A stretch of 64,000 nucleotides of DNA from Planctomycetaceae bacterium (GCA_002702655.1 PABB01000007.1:1-64000), one strand, 5' to 3'. Shown: positions 43,925 through 57,329, counted from the first letter of the stretch. Numbers and translations: made by a program. Notes: generated by a model not told the origin, from the letters alone.

Positions 43925-46621
43925 GTGGCTATTACGACTCAGTGCGAATGCGGAAGCGTGCTCAGCGCGAGTGACCAGCGGACGGGTGCGAGCGGGTACT
44001 GCCCGACGTGCGGTCGGCTGGTCGTGGTTCCGCAGGCGAGCGACGCGGTGGCGACCGCTGAAACGCCGGCCCTGGCAATCTGCGAGTTTCTCGATTCGCC
44101 GCCACTTTCCGAAGAGCCCGCAGACCGAACTCCTCCGGCCGCCGCGGTAACGGACGTCCCACAGTCCAAGCCGGCGCTGGGGCGGATGTTCGAGGCGCTG
44201 CTCGATCCGCGCGCGATTCAATGGATTCTGATGATCGGCGGCGGCTTGTGCGTGCTGGGCATCGTTGTCTGGCTGGTCAGCAAGGGCGTGTTCGAGAACA
44301 AGCTTGTGTTGGCCGCGTCGCTGGGCGCTGGCACGCTCGCCATTTTGGGCAGCGGCTGGTATACGACGCTGCGGACCCGCTACCGTCTGGCGGGGCAAGC
44401 CCTCACCTTCCTCGGCTGCGTCGTGGCGCCGCTGAACCTGTGGTTCTACCACGCGCAGGATCTGGTGACAGTCGACAACCACCTGTGGGTCGGCGGGGTG
44501 ATCTGCTGCTTGATGTACGGCTTCACGGTTCGCGCGCTGCGCGATCCGTTGTTCATGTATGCGTGCGAGGCGGGAGTGACGCTCACCGCACTGCTGCTGT
44601 TGGCCGATCTGGGGCAAATCGTCGACACCGCTTGGTTGAGCCTGTTCCTCGCCGCGCTGGGGCTGGCGTCGATCCACGCGGAACGAGCGTTCTCGCCAGC
44701 CGATGACGCACAATTCCCGCGCCGCCGGTACGGCCTGCCCTTGTTCTGGTCCGGGCACGCCCAGTTGGGCGCCGGGCTGGCGATTCTCCTGGGCTCGCAA
44801 CTGCTGGCCTGGTTCGAGGAGTCGGCGATGGCGCTGTGGGGCATCGGGGCCCCGGACAATCTGCTCACCGCCAACCACCTGGTCGCCGCCGGCGTGTGGC
44901 TGGCCGGCGCGTATGCGTATCTCTACTCTGACTTCGTCGTTCGACGAATCGGCGTCTACGTGGTGCTGGCCGGCGTGTCGTTGGTCATGGCCCAAGTAAC
45001 GCTGCTGCTGGGATTCGACGTGCCGGCCGAAGGCATCCTGGCCGCGATGGCCGTCACGTCGGTGGCCGTGAACGCCGCCCAGGCGAAGCTCGCTGCGGCC
45101 GACTCGAAGATGGTCCGCTGGACGGCGCCGCTGGGCTGGGCGCTGGCGACGGTGCCAGTGATTTGGGGCGGCGTCTTGCACGTGAGGGCCGTCTCGCCGC
45201 TGGCCGAAGTGCATGGCTGGAATCGGGGCGCCAGCGGCTGGTTCGTCGCCGCCATGGTGGTGGTCACTGCGGCCAACTGGGCGTCGGCGTGGCTCGTGCG
45301 ACGCCGCGACGAGCGGTCGGCCACCGCGTACTTCGTCCTGAGCGCTCTGGCCGCCGTCGTGGCTGCGGCCGGACTGCTGCGGATGCTGGGCCTGACGGCG
45401 TGGAATCAGCAGGCGCCGTGGCTGATGCTGGTACCGGTCGCCTACATGGTGGCTTCGCGGCTGTGGCGCGACCGCCCGGCCGAGCGTCCCCTGTACTGGG
45501 TCGCACAAGGCTCCGGCGCCATCGTCGTCGCCCAAACGCTGATCGGCGCCGCCAGCAATTTATCAACGTTGCTGCCCCGCGTCGGCTCCACCGAGACGCT
45601 GCTGTTGGCGCTGGTGTTCGTCGAAGCGACGGTGCTTTACGGCCTGGGTGCGATCATGCATCGCCGGGGATTGAATCTGCACGCGGCGATGGCTGCGGCG
45701 TGCGGCGCCCTGTGGCAGATGATGGGCTACCTGGGCGTCGATTCCTCGTACTACGCCATGCTGTTCGCCGGCCTGGGAGTGATCCTGCTGGTGGTCAGCC
45801 GGGTGCTTGGGCTGGAGGAATCGAATCAGCCGCAACGCGGCGGCGGCAGTACCGTCGCGCTGAGCGGCGCCGGGCTGCCCGCGTACCAAGCGGGCAATGC
45901 GGTGATTTGCGTGGCGCTGCTGGCAGCGTTTCTGCAGGGGCTGGCCGGATTGGCCATGGCGCCCGCTGGTTGGACGCCGGTGGTCGCCTTGGCTGCCACC
46001 GTGGCGGCCGGCGTCGCGGCCGCCGTCGTGGCGCCATCCTCCGCATGGCGGCGATTCTACGGCGTGGCATCGGTCGCGTTGGCTGCCGTGACAATGCTGC
46101 GATTCAATCTGCTGCTCGATCTGTCCGCGTGGCAGAAGTTGGAAGTTTTCTGCGTGGCCGTGGGATCGGCGTTGTTGGTCGGCAGTCACGTGGCCGCGTT
46201 CCGCGAGGCGGACGGCCGGCGCAACGAGTCGGTGAGCGTCGGCTTGGGGCTGGGCAGTCTGTTGGCGACGGTGCCGCTGGCCATTGCCGTATTCTACCAC
46301 CGCTTCGCCCTGGACGCCCCGTCGTTGGGCGATGAGCTGGCGCTGTTGACCGTGACCATCCTGATGACGGTCACCGGCGCTGCCTGGCAGGTGAAGTCAA
46401 CCACCCTGAGCGGCGGAGCCACGCTGGTCAGCTACCTGGCGGTGCTGGTTTGGTCGTTGGCGTATCACCCGCAGGTGGCGGTCGGCGTGTACCTGGCCGC
46501 CGGCGGCGCCGTGGTGTTCGCCGTGGGGGTGGCGCTGAGCGTTTACCGTGAGAAACTGCTGCAAATTCCCGAGCGGGCTGCCCGTCGCGAGGGCGTCTTT
46601 CGGATACTGAATTGGAGGTGA
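43925..46621 (+). CDS. Large polytopic membrane protein with N-terminal zinc-ribbon-like motif
   Basis: 898 residues from a GTG at 43925. The N-terminus has CECGSVLSASDQRTGASGYC then PTCG, a four-cysteine zinc-ribbon-like motif (C8, C10, C26, C29). After ~95 residues, 20 or more hydrophobic segments run to the C-terminus, for example WILMIGGGLCVLGIVVWLVS and LVLAASLGAGTLAILGSGWY. The fold resembles DUF2157-like or YfiF-like polytopic proteins, but I cannot assign a family. It is followed by another membrane protein and by the interrupted secreted-protein gene, all on the same strand. Role is unknown. Confidence 0.85.
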   Translation: MAITTQCECGSVLSASDQRTGASGYCPTCGRLVVVPQASDAVATAETPALAICEFLDSPPLSEEPADRTPPAAAVTDVPQSKPALGRMFEALLDPRAIQWILMIGGGLCVLGIVVWLVSKGVFENKLVLAASLGAGTLAILGSGWYTTLRTRYRLAGQALTFLGCVVAPLNLWFYHAQDLVTVDNHLWVGGVICCLMYGFTVRALRDPLFMYACEAGVTLTALLLLADLGQIVDTAWLSLFLAALGLASIHAERAFSPADDAQFPRRRYGLPLFWSGHAQLGAGLAILLGSQLLAWFEESAMALWGIGAPDNLLTANHLVAAGVWLAGAYAYLYSDFVVRRIGVYVVLAGVSLVMAQVTLLLGFDVPAEGILAAMAVTSVAVNAAQAKLAAADSKMVRWTAPLGWALATVPVIWGGVLHVRAVSPLAEVHGWNRGASGWFVAAMVVVTAANWASAWLVRRRDERSATAYFVLSALAAVVAAAGLLRMLGLTAWNQQAPWLMLVPVAYMVASRLWRDRPAERPLYWVAQGSGAIVVAQTLIGAASNLSTLLPRVGSTETLLLALVFVEATVLYGLGAIMHRRGLNLHAAMAAACGALWQMMGYLGVDSSYYAMLFAGLGVILLVVSRVLGLEESNQPQRGGGSTVALSGAGLPAYQAGNAVICVALLAAFLQGLAGLAMAPAGWTPVVALAATVAAGVAAAVVAPSSAWRRFYGVASVALAAVTMLRFNLLLDLSAWQKLEVFCVAVGSALLVGSHVAAFREADGRRNESVSVGLGLGSLLATVPLAIAVFYHRFALDAPSLGDELALLTVTILMTVTGAAWQVKSTTLSGGATLVSYLAVLVWSLAYHPQVAVGVYLAAGGAVVFAVGVALSVYREKLLQIPERAARREGVFRILNWR

Positions 46622-46640
46622 CGCGGCAGGCCCCCACGCG

Positions 46641-46709
46641 GGGCGGGTAGGCTCTCTGCCCAGGCAAAGCCCCAAGCAGGGGCGGCTTGGCAGGAGCCTC
46701 GCCCTCCCG
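46641..46709. repeat. Imperfect inverted arms before the 46755 gene
   Basis: The left arm 46641-46665 (GGGCGGGTAGGCTCTCTGCC then CAGGC) and the right arm 46686-46709, read on the other strand as GGGAGGGCGAGGCTCCTGCC then AAGCC, are similar with one gap. A short GCCCC/GGGGC stem lies between them. The whole 133-bp spacer is otherwise empty. Confidence 0.65.
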
Positions 46710-46754
46710 TCACGACAACGCAACCACACTCACACCAACCAGGACGCCTTACCA

Positions 46755-47456
46755 ATGACAACTGCGGAATCCAGAACCGACGCCACCCCTCGCCCCGCTG
46801 CGAATCGCATCCCGCTGTGGGTCAAGATCGCGTACACGGCCTTCGTGGCCGTGCTGGTTCCGTACTACTGGAAGACTTACGGACCAACCAACTTTCTCTA
46901 CTTCTGCGACGTGGCGCTGTTGATGACCGTGGCCGGATTGTGGATGGAGAGCGCCTTGATCGTGTCGCTTCCCACCGTGGGCATCCTGGTGCCGCAGGCG
47001 TTGTGGATGGCCGACTTTCTTGGCAGCGCCGTGGGGATGCCGCTGACCGGGATGACCGCCTACATGTTCGACGACCAGCTGTCGCTGTTCGCGCGGGGAC
47101 TGTCGTTCTTCCACTTCTGGCTGCCGCTGCTGTTGCTGTGGGCCGTGTGGCGACTGGGCTACGACCGCCGGGCGCTGGTTGGCTGGACGGTGCTGGCGTG
47201 GTGCTTGCAGCTGGTGTGTTACTTCGCCATGCCAGCGCCGCCGGCCCCGCCTGACAATCCCAACGTGCCGGTGAATATCAACTATGTGTTCGGTCTCAAC
47301 GAAGCGGGACCGCAAACCTGGATGGCGCCGGAGGCTTTCCTGGCGCTGATGATGATCGGCCTGCCGCTGTTGATTTTCCTACCGACGCACGCGGCGTTGA
47401 GCTGGGCGTTCGCCCCGCGCCGCGAAGCCGAGATCGCCGAACCTGTTCTTACGTAG
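46755..47456 (+). CDS. Hypothetical integral membrane protein
   Basis: 233 residues. Six or seven hydrophobic segments include IPLWVKIAYTAFVAVLVPYYW (~19-39), FLYFCDVALLMTVAGLW (~47-63), LIVSLPTVGILVPQALWMADFL (~68-89), LSFFHFWLPLLLLWAVWRLGY (~116-136) and LVGWTVLAWCLQLVCYFAM (~141-159). The C-terminus ends in LPTHAALSWAFAPRREAEIA. I recognise the layout of small membrane-associated proteins seen in planctomycetes, but no function is assigned. It lies 11 bp before the interrupted gene at 47468, suggesting an operon. Confidence 0.85.
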   Translation: MTTAESRTDATPRPAANRIPLWVKIAYTAFVAVLVPYYWKTYGPTNFLYFCDVALLMTVAGLWMESALIVSLPTVGILVPQALWMADFLGSAVGMPLTGMTAYMFDDQLSLFARGLSFFHFWLPLLLLWAVWRLGYDRRALVGWTVLAWCLQLVCYFAMPAPPAPPDNPNVPVNINYVFGLNEAGPQTWMAPEAFLALMMIGLPLLIFLPTHAALSWAFAPRREAEIAEPVLT

Positions 47457-47467
47457 GGGGACCGACC

Positions 47468-49009
47468 ATGTTCCGCCGTAATCTCCTCTCTTTGGCGGCC
47501 GTCGCCGTGCTGGCGACTTGGCAGACGCCAATCGCCACGTCGCTGGCCGCTGAAAACGCGTCGGCCACCAACCGCGAAAACGCCTGGACGCTCGCCGAAG
47601 CGCGCGAGCATTTGAAGTACGCCCCCCGAGACGCCTACGTGCAGTACGTGGCGTTGCAGTTGGCCCGCCAGGAAGGCCAACTGGACGAAGTCGCCCGCGA
47701 GATTTCCCAGCGGCTGCCGCGCCGCAACCGCTGGTCGAATCGCCGCGACCAGGTGAACCTGTTCAGTCTGTTCTCCGGCCAATTGGCGGTGCAGGAAAGC
47801 CTGCAACTGGACGCTCTCGCCCCAGAGCCCGAGGAGCCCGGTCGCCCGGCAGCGCGCAACGGCCCGCGGAGCGGTCCGCTGCCGCTGGACGATCGGCAGG
47901 ACAACAACGCGCGCCGCGGCGAGATCGTCGGCGTGTCCGAACTGCAGGGCCCGGAGATCGCGAGCCATCCTTGGGTCGAGATGCTCGGCGACCGTCAGGT
48001 CCAGGTCACTGGGCTGGCGCTGAAGACCCCGGCGGACTTCTATTTCGTCAGCTTCCACTCCGTCGGCAAGTTGCTCGACGCGACGGACCTGGCCAACGAT
48101 TGGGGCGCCTACGCATTCGCGCAGGCCAATCGTTCGGCCCGTACTCAACTGACCACGCAGCGTCTGCTGGAGCAGTTGGCCGTCGAGGTCAAGCCGGAAC
48201 TACGCACCCTGTACGACGCGGCGGTCGCCGAGATTGCCATCGTCGGCAGCGACTTGTTCTTCCGCGAAGGGAGCGACGTGACGTTGCTGTTCCGCGTCCG
48301 CCAACCGCAGGCGTTTCAGGTGGTCATGGACCGCATGCTGGTCAACGCCCAGCAAACGCGGGCCGACGCGGTGCGGACGACCGGCCAATTCTTGGGAGTG
48401 CCCTACACGTCCGTGGCGACTCCTGACCGCACGGTGCAAGTCTACTCAGCGTACCCGTCCCCCGAATTGCACGTACGCAGCAATTCGCTGGCCGGGCTGC
48501 AACGCGTGTTGGCAGCGATTCAAGGGCAAGACGAGCAGGGACGCCAGGTCGCACGATTGGGCGAAACGGACGAATTCCGCTACGTCCGCTCGCTGCTGCC
48601 CGAAGGCGCTGTCGAGGAGGACGGGTTCATCTACCTGTCCGATCCGTTCGTGCGGCGGCTGATGAGCGCCGAAGTGCGGCTGACCGAGCGCCGCCGCCTG
48701 CTGTGTTACAACCACCTGCGGATGATCGGCCACGCGGCGCTGATGCATCGCACGCAAACTGGCGAGAACGCCGGGTCCCTGGCGGAGTTGGCCGCATCGG
48801 GATGTGCGCCCGGCGAATTCGGCGCCGGCGCCTTCGCTTGCCCCGACGGCGGCCAGTACGAGTTGGCCGCTGACGGCCTGACCGGCGTCTGCACGCACCA
48901 CGGATATGCGAGCCAACTGACGCCGTGCCTGGAGGCGGAGGCCGCCCGCGTGACCGCGGCAGAAGCCACCGCGTACCGGCAGTTTGTCGAAGAGTACAGC
49001 CGCTATTGA
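47468..49009 (+). CDS. Large secreted protein, N-terminal half, ended by an in-frame TGA
   Basis: 513 codons to the TGA at 49007-49009. A signal peptide (NLLSLAAVAVLATWQTPIAT) opens the protein. The text CYNHLRMIGHAALMHRTQTG and GAFACPDGGQYELAADGLTG near the end resembles the C-terminal module of the second half (FFCPDGGWYRPIDGGRRMEC). The frame continues without break into 49040-50941: EEYSRY, then TGA, then RQFFDPIAIRVRLTPEELRA. Homologous proteins usually have Trp at this position (YWR.FFDPIA), which suggests TGG to TGA. So this is probably the front half of a single 1157-residue protein, now split. Confidence 0.8.
   Translation: MFRRNLLSLAAVAVLATWQTPIATSLAAENASATNRENAWTLAEAREHLKYAPRDAYVQYVALQLARQEGQLDEVAREISQRLPRRNRWSNRRDQVNLFSLFSGQLAVQESLQLDALAPEPEEPGRPAARNGPRSGPLPLDDRQDNNARRGEIVGVSELQGPEIASHPWVEMLGDRQVQVTGLALKTPADFYFVSFHSVGKLLDATDLANDWGAYAFAQANRSARTQLTTQRLLEQLAVEVKPELRTLYDAAVAEIAIVGSDLFFREGSDVTLLFRVRQPQAFQVVMDRMLVNAQQTRADAVRTTGQFLGVPYTSVATPDRTVQVYSAYPSPELHVRSNSLAGLQRVLAAIQGQDEQGRQVARLGETDEFRYVRSLLPEGAVEEDGFIYLSDPFVRRLMSAEVRLTERRRLLCYNHLRMIGHAALMHRTQTGENAGSLAELAASGCAPGEFGAGAFACPDGGQYELAADGLTGVCTHHGYASQLTPCLEAEAARVTAAEATAYRQFVEEYSRY
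49007..49009 (+). other. In-frame TGA interrupting the 47468-50941 gene
   Basis: The stop lies between SRY and RQFFDPIAIRV. Both sides are in the same frame (47468 and 49040 are both 2 modulo 3) and there is no stop in the rest of the 3474 bp. A single TGG to TGA change would explain it. I see no SECIS-like or other recoding signal. Confidence 0.85.
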
Positions 49010-49039
49010 CGACAGTTCTTCGACCCGATCGCCATCCGC

Positions 49040-50941
49040 GTGCGGCTCACGCCCGAGGAGTTGCGGGCCGAAACGCTCGTGCTGCCGCTGATCGACAACA
49101 CGGTCTACACCGCGCTGTCGCAGATGCTGGGCGGCGAGCCGGAGTCGCTCGATGCCTTGCCGGTTCCCGAGAGTAACATCGTCACCGCAGCCTTTCGCAT
49201 CAACAAGGAAGGAATTGTCTACCAATTAGGACTCGAGGAGTTGCTGGAGGTCGACCAAGGACAACGCAACGAGTGGGCCGCCCAGCGCGCTGTCGAGAAA
49301 CGATCCGACCACGCGCGAAACATCCTGCTCGCCTTGTTGAACTATGCCGATCGGCGCAAGGGATTTCCCGCTCCCAACGAAAACGGTTTGAGTTGGCGCG
49401 TCCACATCCTCCCGTTCATCGGCGAACAAGCGTTGTACGACCGGTTCCACCTCGACGAAGCGTGGGACAGCCCGCACAACCGAGAACTGATCGCGAAGAT
49501 GCCGCCAAGCTTCCGACCCGAGGACCGCGAGTTGGCCGCCGAAGGCCGAACTCGATTTGTGATGTCACGCGGTCCCGGTTCGCTATTCGAGCAGGACGAT
49601 CGCATCGTCAAGTTCAGCACGGTGCGCGACGGGATGTCCAATACCATTGCACTGCTGGAGGTTGGCAATGAGCACGCACCAATTTGGACGAAGCCCGCAG
49701 ACTTCGCGCTGACGCCAGCCGACGCGCAGCACGACCTGGCGCCGGCGGGTCCCGACGGATTCCTCGTGGGCATGGCGGACGGGAGCATCCGCGTGTTGTC
49801 GCATGACATCAGCGCTGAGACGCTTGCCGCGATGCTGACCCGCGCGGGCGGCGAACGGTTTGATCGCAACGACATTCAGACGGCCCGCGGCAACGAGCGC
49901 CCACGCCGGCGACTCTCCCCCGACGATGCCCTGTTGCTCGATCGTCTGCAAATCGGCCCCCTGTTGGCCCGCGGCGTGGGCAACCAGATCGCCCTACATG
50001 CGTGCGATTCGCATCCCACGATCGACTTGTCGCTCGCCCAATTCTTGGGCGGCGCCCTGGGTTCGGCGCGGGGCAGCTTCTGGCTGGACGACGATTTCCT
50101 GGTGGCGGTGCCGCTGATCAGCGCGATCAACGGGCCGGTCTACGCGTCGGCGCCAGTGAAGGACCGCGCGATCGTCGACGACTGCCTGCAGCGTCTGGCA
50201 GCGTTCCTCGCTGAACTCGCCGCCCAGGACGAGCCGGGCGGCTGGTTCCCTTTGGAATACGACTTCTACCGGTGCGACTCGGACCGTCTGCCCGAACCGG
50301 CGTGGGCCTACGGCTTTGGCGTCGGCCCCGTGAAGTGGCGGTTCTTCTGGACCCGCATCGGCGACGGCGTGTACGTGGCCAGCAAACAAGCGGTGCTGGA
50401 AGAGATCGCGACCGCGACGCAGCGCAGCTCTGCGAGCGTCGCAAACGGCGCAAAGGACGCCGGCAATGAGCCAGCGCATGCCCTGCTTCGCCTGCGCCCC
50501 GAACATTGGGGCCGCGTGCTGACGGCATACGAACTGGGCTGGGAGGAAAACCAGCGGCTCGCCTGCCAAGCGAATTTGGGGCCGTTGTCCGCGTTGCAGC
50601 ACGCCGTGGGCGACCACACCAGTTCGTACCAAGGGCGGCTGCAACTGAACCAGTACGCCGCGCGGGTTTATGACGCCGAGTTCTTCTGCCCCGACGGCGG
50701 CTGGTATCGGCCGATCGACGGCGGACGCCGCATGGAGTGCACGCTGCACGGCTCGGCCGACCATCCGCGGCAAACGCTCGCCCCGGCCACCGACAGCGAA
50801 CTGCACAAACAGATCGCTCAGCTGCGCGACGTAAGCGTGCAGCTCACCTTCCTGGAAGACGGCCTGCGGGCGGTGGTGACGCTCCAACGGCAGCCGCCTG
50901 AGGAGGTCGTCGGGGGCCATGGGTATGCCCCGGAGCCCTAG
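49040..50941 (+). CDS. Large secreted protein, C-terminal half, with DUF1559-like segment
   Basis: 633 codons from a GTG at 49040; this is the continuation of the frame at 47468 and may never be translated on its own. A central region resembles the DUF1559-type body: RKGFPAPNENGLSWRVHILP, FIGEQALYDRFHLDEAWDSP, VRDGMSNTIALLEVGNEHAP and the H-x-DG-like GMADGSIRVLSHDIS. The C-terminus has FFCPDGGWYRPIDGG, matching the first half and suggesting an internal duplication. No signal peptide is present in this part, consistent with it being a fragment of the larger gene. It converges with the SGNH gene 36 bp downstream. Confidence 0.75.
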   Translation: MRLTPEELRAETLVLPLIDNTVYTALSQMLGGEPESLDALPVPESNIVTAAFRINKEGIVYQLGLEELLEVDQGQRNEWAAQRAVEKRSDHARNILLALLNYADRRKGFPAPNENGLSWRVHILPFIGEQALYDRFHLDEAWDSPHNRELIAKMPPSFRPEDRELAAEGRTRFVMSRGPGSLFEQDDRIVKFSTVRDGMSNTIALLEVGNEHAPIWTKPADFALTPADAQHDLAPAGPDGFLVGMADGSIRVLSHDISAETLAAMLTRAGGERFDRNDIQTARGNERPRRRLSPDDALLLDRLQIGPLLARGVGNQIALHACDSHPTIDLSLAQFLGGALGSARGSFWLDDDFLVAVPLISAINGPVYASAPVKDRAIVDDCLQRLAAFLAELAAQDEPGGWFPLEYDFYRCDSDRLPEPAWAYGFGVGPVKWRFFWTRIGDGVYVASKQAVLEEIATATQRSSASVANGAKDAGNEPAHALLRLRPEHWGRVLTAYELGWEENQRLACQANLGPLSALQHAVGDHTSSYQGRLQLNQYAARVYDAEFFCPDGGWYRPIDGGRRMECTLHGSADHPRQTLAPATDSELHKQIAQLRDVSVQLTFLEDGLRAVVTLQRQPPEEVVGGHGYAPEP

Positions 50942-50977
50942 CGGCTGACCCGCGACAAGCAAACCGGCCGTCGCCGA

Positions 50978-51871
50978 CTACTTTGGAACCTGCGGGATGC
51001 CGGTCGGCGGCGGCGCCTGGTCTTGCTCGCGGGGCGGGCCCAGCACGTCTTGGAGGATCGGCTGCAGCGCCTTCGCCCACGCTTCGTAGCCGGGCACGGC
51101 CAGGTGCAAACCATCGGAGAAAACGCCCGGCCGCGGTTTATCGTCGTCATCGACCAAGCGGTCGTTGATGTTGACGAAGCGAATCCGCTTGCCGTCCGCC
51201 AACTCGGACAACTGTTTGTTGATGGCCGCGATGGCGGGGGCCAACTCCGGGTTCTGCGGACGAGCGAACACGGCCGTCAGCACAATCACAGCATCGGGAA
51301 CCTGAGTGCGAAACTCGTAGATGATTGCCTTGATGCCCGTGACGACGTCTTCGACAGTGGCGTCAGACGCGGGGCCGTTCCAGGGCAGATTGTTTGTGCC
51401 GGCCTGCAGGACGACGACCTTCGGCTGGAGCCCCTCAAGTTCGCCGTTGCGCAGCCGCCAGAGGATGTTGTGCGTGGTGTCGCCGCCCCAAGCAAAGTCG
51501 GCGGCGTTGCGGCCGTGAAAGTGTGAGCGCCAATGGGCCAGGTACTCGGGATAGTCCGTGGCTCCCCAACGCCGGGTGATCGAGTCGCCCTCGAAGTAGA
51601 CGTCGATCTTGCCCTGCTTTGCCTTGGCGAGCAATTGCTCGTGAACGATTACAGAAACCGGATCGGTCCGCTCGACCGGTTTGTGACGATCGCGGGCCTC
51701 GATGAACTGCTGGGCGACAGCACGGCTCTCAGCATCGTCGCGGGCATGCGCATACGATACGACACACCCTATCGCAACGAGGACGAACGTCGAGTGGCGC
51801 CAGCGACTCGCATGCAGGATCGCATATCGACGGAATATCGAGAAATTGAGCACGCACAGGTCGCTTCCCAT
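50978..51871 (-). CDS. SGNH/GDSL hydrolase (exported esterase-like)
   Basis: 297 residues. A hydrophobic segment (FVLVAIGCVVSYAHA, ~29-43) acts as a signal peptide or anchor. SGNH blocks are intact: block I FEGDSIT with Ser S97, block II DFAWGGDTTHN with Gly, block III LQAGTNNLPW with Asn, and block V FSDGLHLAVPGY with Asp/His. The layout resembles PAF-acetylhydrolase-like and carbohydrate acetylesterase GDSL enzymes. It adjoins a hemicellulose locus, so removal of acetyl groups from polysaccharide is possible (inference). The first ~25 residues may not be part of the mature protein; the start is uncertain. Confidence 0.87.
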   Translation of the reverse strand: MGSDLCVLNFSIFRRYAILHASRWRHSTFVLVAIGCVVSYAHARDDAESRAVAQQFIEARDRHKPVERTDPVSVIVHEQLLAKAKQGKIDVYFEGDSITRRWGATDYPEYLAHWRSHFHGRNAADFAWGGDTTHNILWRLRNGELEGLQPKVVVLQAGTNNLPWNGPASDATVEDVVTGIKAIIYEFRTQVPDAVIVLTAVFARPQNPELAPAIAAINKQLSELADGKRIRFVNINDRLVDDDDKPRPGVFSDGLHLAVPGYEAWAKALQPILQDVLGPPREQDQAPPPTGIPQVPK

Positions 51872-52147
51872 CGCTAGTTACAGGTCGAATGACCTTTCCA
51901 AAGAGGGCATGGGCGGGCGAGAGGAATTCTGCATGTCCGTAGGCACGTCAGAACCGCTCGCACCAAGATACGAAAAATCGAGACAGAAGTACAAGCGAGC
52001 AGCACCTGGCACGCACTTCCGCACACGAGACGATCTGGCGGGAAGGTTCTTGGATCGACGGCGAAACGCGATGGTCGACCATCTCCCTGACTCCCTGATC
52101 GTACAATCATCTGAGCTCGGAATAAGAAGTTACGCGGCGAGTGCAAA

Positions 52148-53224
52148 TTACGGTGAGGCCTCCACGGCAGCGTCAATCGTTGCACGCAAATACCCCATCG
52201 CATACGCCATTCCGGAATGCCACGGAGCAGCGCAACTCATCTGCGGCGCATGGTCGGGAACAATCACGCCCTGAAAGTCGCATTCCCGAAGAATTCGCAG
52301 AATTCGCGGCACATCCACGTCGCCATCATCGATAAAGGATTCTCGGTAGTGAGGCGTCACTCCTCGGACGTTTCGCAAGTGAACATATGCAATCCGCCTT
52401 TGACTCGCGTACACGCGGGTTGCTTCGTAGACGTCGGCGCCTGGCATTTCAGCCACTGTGCCGACGCAGAACTCAAGCTGATTCGACGCGCTGGCCGCCA
52501 AATCAATGACCCGCTGGTAAAGCTCCGGCCGATAAACCAACCTCGGTTGGCCCCGCATGAATTCCATCGGCGGGTCGTCGGGGTGGAGCGCCAACCGCAC
52601 GCCCGCCTGCTCCGCAACAGGCAGCACGGCGTTGAGAAATCGTTCTAGCCGATCCCATAGCTGCTCGTGAGTCGCCGAGGGCGCCACGGCGTCCATAGCG
52701 TGCGAATCGATAATCATATTCCATGCCATGCCTTTTGGCATCGCAAGATCGTAGGGTCCATCCATGCCGATGGAGGTCGCGCCGCCGCGGGCGAAGGGGC
52801 CCGTCACGCGTCCGCAGACCCCAGCGATGCTGAAATTGTAGCCAAGTATCGGGACCTCCGCCTCGCCCAGCCGACGCAGTGTCGTCTTGACGTTCTCGAT
52901 GTGCTCGTCGCGACGCGGCCCGTCCAATAGAACATCGTGCCAATGAGCCGGATCAAGATTCTCCACAGCCTCCAGTTGAAGTCCCTCGGCCCTTGCGCCG
53001 TCCCGAACGGCCGTAACTTCCTCGACGGTCCACAACCGATCTGGGTCGCCTGCCACCCCCCAACCGCGGTCCCCGCCGGTCGGTTGGTCGCCCGCGGGAT
53101 TGTCTGGGTCGCCTCGAAAGTAATCGACCAGATGCGCCACCAAATGCGTCGCTCCACACTGTCGGGCAAAGCGGTAGTTTTCAGCAGTCAGCAAATGTCG
53201 ATAAAGACTGAAGCCGAGTTTCAT
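52148..53224 (-). CDS. uxuA: D-mannonate dehydratase
   Basis: 358 residues, the length of UxuA, from the ATG at 53224 (MKLGFSLYRHLLTAENYRFA). It dehydrates D-mannonate to 2-dehydro-3-deoxy-D-gluconate in the glucuronate pathway. TIM-barrel motifs include LEFCVGTVAEMPG, FIDDGDVDVPR and VPDHAPQMSCAAPWHSGMAY then AMGYLRA. A longer frame to 53485 is not family-like. It lies upstream of and divergent from GH127, GH2 and GH115 genes, so it fits with (4-O-methyl)glucuronate released from glucuronoxylan by GH115. Isomerase (UxaC) and reductase (UxuB) genes are not seen here. Confidence 0.93.
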   Translation of the reverse strand: MKLGFSLYRHLLTAENYRFARQCGATHLVAHLVDYFRGDPDNPAGDQPTGGDRGWGVAGDPDRLWTVEEVTAVRDGARAEGLQLEAVENLDPAHWHDVLLDGPRRDEHIENVKTTLRRLGEAEVPILGYNFSIAGVCGRVTGPFARGGATSIGMDGPYDLAMPKGMAWNMIIDSHAMDAVAPSATHEQLWDRLERFLNAVLPVAEQAGVRLALHPDDPPMEFMRGQPRLVYRPELYQRVIDLAASASNQLEFCVGTVAEMPGADVYEATRVYASQRRIAYVHLRNVRGVTPHYRESFIDDGDVDVPRILRILRECDFQGVIVPDHAPQMSCAAPWHSGMAYAMGYLRATIDAAVEASP

Positions 53225-57322
<4,098 letters not shown>

Positions 57323-57329
57323 CCGCCTG

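Noticed and set aside
43659-44150. Possible small lipoprotein starting before the 898-residue membrane protein
   Set aside because: The hydrophobic stretch with a cysteine is suggestive, but the rest is Arg-rich and it overlaps the real gene.
43823-45535. Reverse open frame of 570 codons
   Set aside because: Antisense to the large membrane protein; rich in Gln/His/Arg, as expected for a shadow frame.
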